Below are positions 61,270 to 64,000 of a stretch of 64,000 nt of DNA, piece after piece. Every line of letters starts with the position of its first letter. The stretch's first letter is position 1. The stretch comes from Silene conica. Taxonomy: Eukaryota; Streptophyta; Magnoliopsida; Caryophyllales; Caryophyllaceae. The notes under the pieces were generated by a model. It was not told where the DNA came from and made no database searches. It was given only the letters and a program-made list of their open reading frames with translations. Location of the stretch: positions 72,890,641 through 72,954,640 of the forward strand of contig CM055313.2 in the NCBI GenBank assembly GCA_029255685.2, in the 5' to 3' direction. Position numbers and translations under genes: made by a program.

Positions 61270-62442
61270 TGTAACACCTTCATAATACAAGACCTTTAGG
61301 TAGGACTATCAGACTATGAAGACATTATCATCTCAGTTTCCTAAGGCAGTATATCAAAGTAAACAATAACAAGTGCAACCTTCATTAAAATCAAAGAGTT
61401 TAAAAGTACAATTGTCTGAAACAATAATGTATAAAGTTAATTTGCAGAAGCTATGACACTAAGATGACACTCAAGTGATGTAATGACCCATCCTCCCAAG
61501 CCAGCAAGCATCAACAACTACGAACCTGAGACTCTACTCACTATACATGGATCATCACAATAAAACAACAATAAGCATCAGAAACTGCATACAATAATAA
61601 CTTAACACCACAATTTGATAATCGCAATCAACCGATATCATTGTCACAATAATACAGGTGACGGCCTCAAGCCCCACATCAAACCCCCACTTGCTCGCGG
61701 CAAGGGGTACCTAGATCCTTAATGTGCACATCCTCTTCGTGGCGGTTCCCACGAAGAGCGATCGTAGGAGTGAGAGTCGTTTTCCGCAACGGTCCCATAC
61801 ATAAGTTCTCAATACAATCTCAACAACATATAGTGATATTCGAATACAATAGCAACCATATCGTCACAGTCAAATTACACAGAATTGATTAGGTAAACTC
61901 TACCTCAAGCAATCAACAAGAAGATGCAAATCCAAATCCGTTCTACCAACGCTCCTCTACGAATTCTCCTCCTAAGAATTATAGATATACGAATTAATCA
62001 CTAAGGCATACATAACCAAAATAATGCGAAAGAAACTGATAAAACAATACTTACTTGTTAATCCCGAACTAAACTAGATGATCGACGCTCCTATACACTT
62101 GTTACAGACTCTTGAAGGAATTAGAGAGGACGGGGATGAAAGGGGATTAGGGTTTTCTTAATTCTGATTAAGGTAAATTGAGATTTTAACCCTCGGGTTA
62201 ATATTTATAATTAACCGCGGCTCAGCTCTCGGGAAGACCTACTCGACCGAATTGGACCAACTCGGTCGAGTTACACTGGCTTGACCATGTTACAGTTACT
62301 CGGCCGAGTTGAACCTACTCGGCTGAGTTACACCTACCCGGCCGAGTTTGACCTACTCGGCCGAGTTGTCCTAACTCGACCGAGTTGTCCTAACTTGACC
62401 GAGTTGAGTCACAACTCAGCTACGCTAAAGAAGGGTGTTACA
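61270..62442 (-). repeat. solo LTR inside the Sirevirus-like LTR
   Basis: On the minus strand it starts TGTAACACCCTTCTTTAGCG and ends GAAGGTGTTACA. Flanks GAAAT and GACAT differ at one base and could be the 5-bp duplication. It shares phrases with 59094-59934. Confidence 0.62.
62240..62420. repeat. minisatellite of palindromic CTCGGCCGAGTTG units
   Basis: Seven or more units of about 24 bp containing ACTCGGCCGAGTT or ACTCGACCGAGTT, each able to fold on itself, within the solo LTR. Confidence 0.85.
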
Positions 62443-63337
62443 GACATAGTAATATCTAAAAAGATATGAAAGATCTTTAATATTACTATTATATTTCCTA
62501 AACCCTTTATATAAGATAATAAGAGAATAAAAAAAAATTTATTCAATATATATATCTTAACTAATTTGTGCTCATATATGATTCTCGAAATATCTATCTC
62601 ATAGGATAATATATTTCTCATATAATAGAGCTTGGATGCCAACCCGCGACTTGTTGGGCCGTGAGCAAGGACGCACGCAAATATATGCACTATTGCCTTA
62701 TTCAATCCACGAAAACCCTAATTATAATTTAGGGTGGATGACGGCATCTATGGTTTGGCTTGTACGCAATGTAGCAATTTAAAGAGGCAATAACTTATAA
62801 GTTAATTATACTCTTTAAATATACTAATTTCGTACATCCAAAAAGATTTCATCCATAAAGAGATATATATTATAGCTCTAAATCTTTAAAAAAGTATTTT
62901 GAAAGATTTGAAAAACAAAATAAATATTTTGTTGTATGCTTCTTCTCGTGTAACCAGGGTTACAGCTCTGAGCTATAACCTCGACCTCTTTTATACGTGA
63001 GGTTATAACTACGAGCTATAATCTTGACCGTATAAAAGTCAAGTTACTTTTATATCACTATATGACGCAAGAACTATTCTATCTTGATCTTCCTTGAAAT
63101 CTTCGGAATAACTTCTTGTCTTCACTTCATTTGAACTTCTCTTGGCCAATTCATAAGTCGATCCTTGAGCATTTGATCTGCTTAGTGAAGTCTTGTGATC
63201 ATACGATTTCTTCTTCCTTTAACTATCATGTTTGCTATATAGACTAAATAAACGATTAAAGGTAAGAGATACACAATCATAATTACTGATCTTGTCATTA
63301 TTAAAACATTATCATATTTGGAAATAATTACTCAACA

Positions 63338-64000
63338 TATGCTATGGAGTATTAATATGATAAGCTTTGAGATTAATTTCATAGTTTCATACTAATCTAT
63401 GCAAGGGTGGTGGGCAATGATCGGATTTAGATTTATCTTTGAGATAATTCGCAACTCACTTATAAGATCGACTTAACAACAATGTTGGAAAAATTAGGCC
63501 AATAGAAAGACTTAAAATTTGAATTAAAAACAAATAAAAGAAAGTTTTTTCTTCTAGATTCATATACACAAAAGTTAAGCTAGTTGAATGGTTATTTTCG
63601 ACATCATTGTGGTCCTCATCTCCATTATCTCTACAAAAAACGACTTCACCACCTTTCCAACCTCAACGCCACATTTTTCCTTCCACCAACTTAACACAAA
63701 AAGAAAAACTCGGACATTGATGACCATGTTTTAAAATTATTCTTGAATTTCATATCTCAAGATGAAAATTCAATACTTAAATTATGATGATTAGTTGTTC
63801 AACTTGAATAATCAAGGCTTTAAATTGAGAACTCAGATATTTATGTTACAACATTTGATTTTGATTCAAAATTGGGTTTGTTTTTAGTGGGACCCATTAT
63901 ATATATAGGATTTTTTTTTGTTTCTAACAGAAAAAACTTTTTTATTTGTTGTTAATGAGACCCGTTAGAACATCAACAATGGAAGAACCGAAAATGAGTG
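63338..64000. other. AT-rich DNA without recognisable content
   Basis: No reading frame, repeat pair or splice pattern convinced me here. Confidence 0.5.

Larger units (their letters stand above)
60486..63337 (-). repeat. Sirevirus-like solo LTR, about 1.7 kb without insertion
   Basis: On the minus strand it starts TGTTGAGTAATTATTTCC and runs into AATGACAAGATC. Near the other end the plus strand has CAAGAAGAGGTGAATTGAGT. Both phrases are usual in Sirevirus (SIRE/Maximus) LTRs. Flanks TATGA (60481-60485) and TATGC (63338-63342) would be a duplication with one mismatch. No coding region. Confidence 0.5.

Overview
This is plant nuclear DNA, almost certainly from a eudicot. One host gene enters from the left edge, with GT-AG introns and AT-rich intergenic sequence. 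Nearly everything else is transposable elements stacked inside one another. The gene's protein sequence and the LTR styles made me think of Caryophyllales, but that is a weak inference from memory. There are no bacterial operons, tRNA or rRNA genes or CRISPR arrays.

Bases 1-5,600: the 5' seven coding exons (minus strand) of a cytosolic 2,3-bisphosphoglycerate-independent phosphoglycerate mutase, an enzyme of lower glycolysis. The exons sum to exactly 453 codons. The C-terminal exons lie before base 1. A Stowaway MITE sits just upstream of the gene.

Bases 5,970-36,380: a four-level nest in which each level has its own target-site duplication (TSD). The outermost is a foldback Mutator-like element (9-bp TSD CACTTTTTA). 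It contains a Ty3/gypsy Tat-lineage retrotransposon, element A (TSD GTTAC). Element A contains a Ty1/copia element (TSD AAAGC), and that contains a second, younger Tat element of the same family as A, element B (TSD GCAGC, minus strand). Both Tat elements encode gag, protease, RT, two RNase H domains and integrase. On the opposite strand, between pol and the 3' LTR, each also carries a four-exon spliced gene for a protein with a 'putative gypsy-type transposon' N-terminus and a coiled-coil C-terminus. This antisense gene is open along its whole length in B (630 codons) and broken in A. It is the most interesting item in the window.

Bases 36,476-44,540: a small MITE holding a solo LTR. The LTR was hit by a 4.8-kb CACTA element that seems to carry captured host exons, one from a MYB gene. 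A complete 561-bp TRIM retrotransposon then landed exactly at the CACTA edge.

Bases 44,800-54,900: a Mutator-like foldback element containing a Tourist MITE; a hAT element containing a Helitron that contains a MITE; and three apparently concentric minus-strand Helitrons that enclose a Stowaway MITE.

Bases 54,900-64,000: a decayed foldback element containing a MITE that has grown a very long trinucleotide microsatellite, a copia RT relic and a solo LTR; then a Sirevirus-like solo LTR interrupted by another solo LTR; then unassigned AT-rich DNA.

The only sequence here likely to serve the host is the mutase gene. The rest is a well-preserved record of successive insertions.
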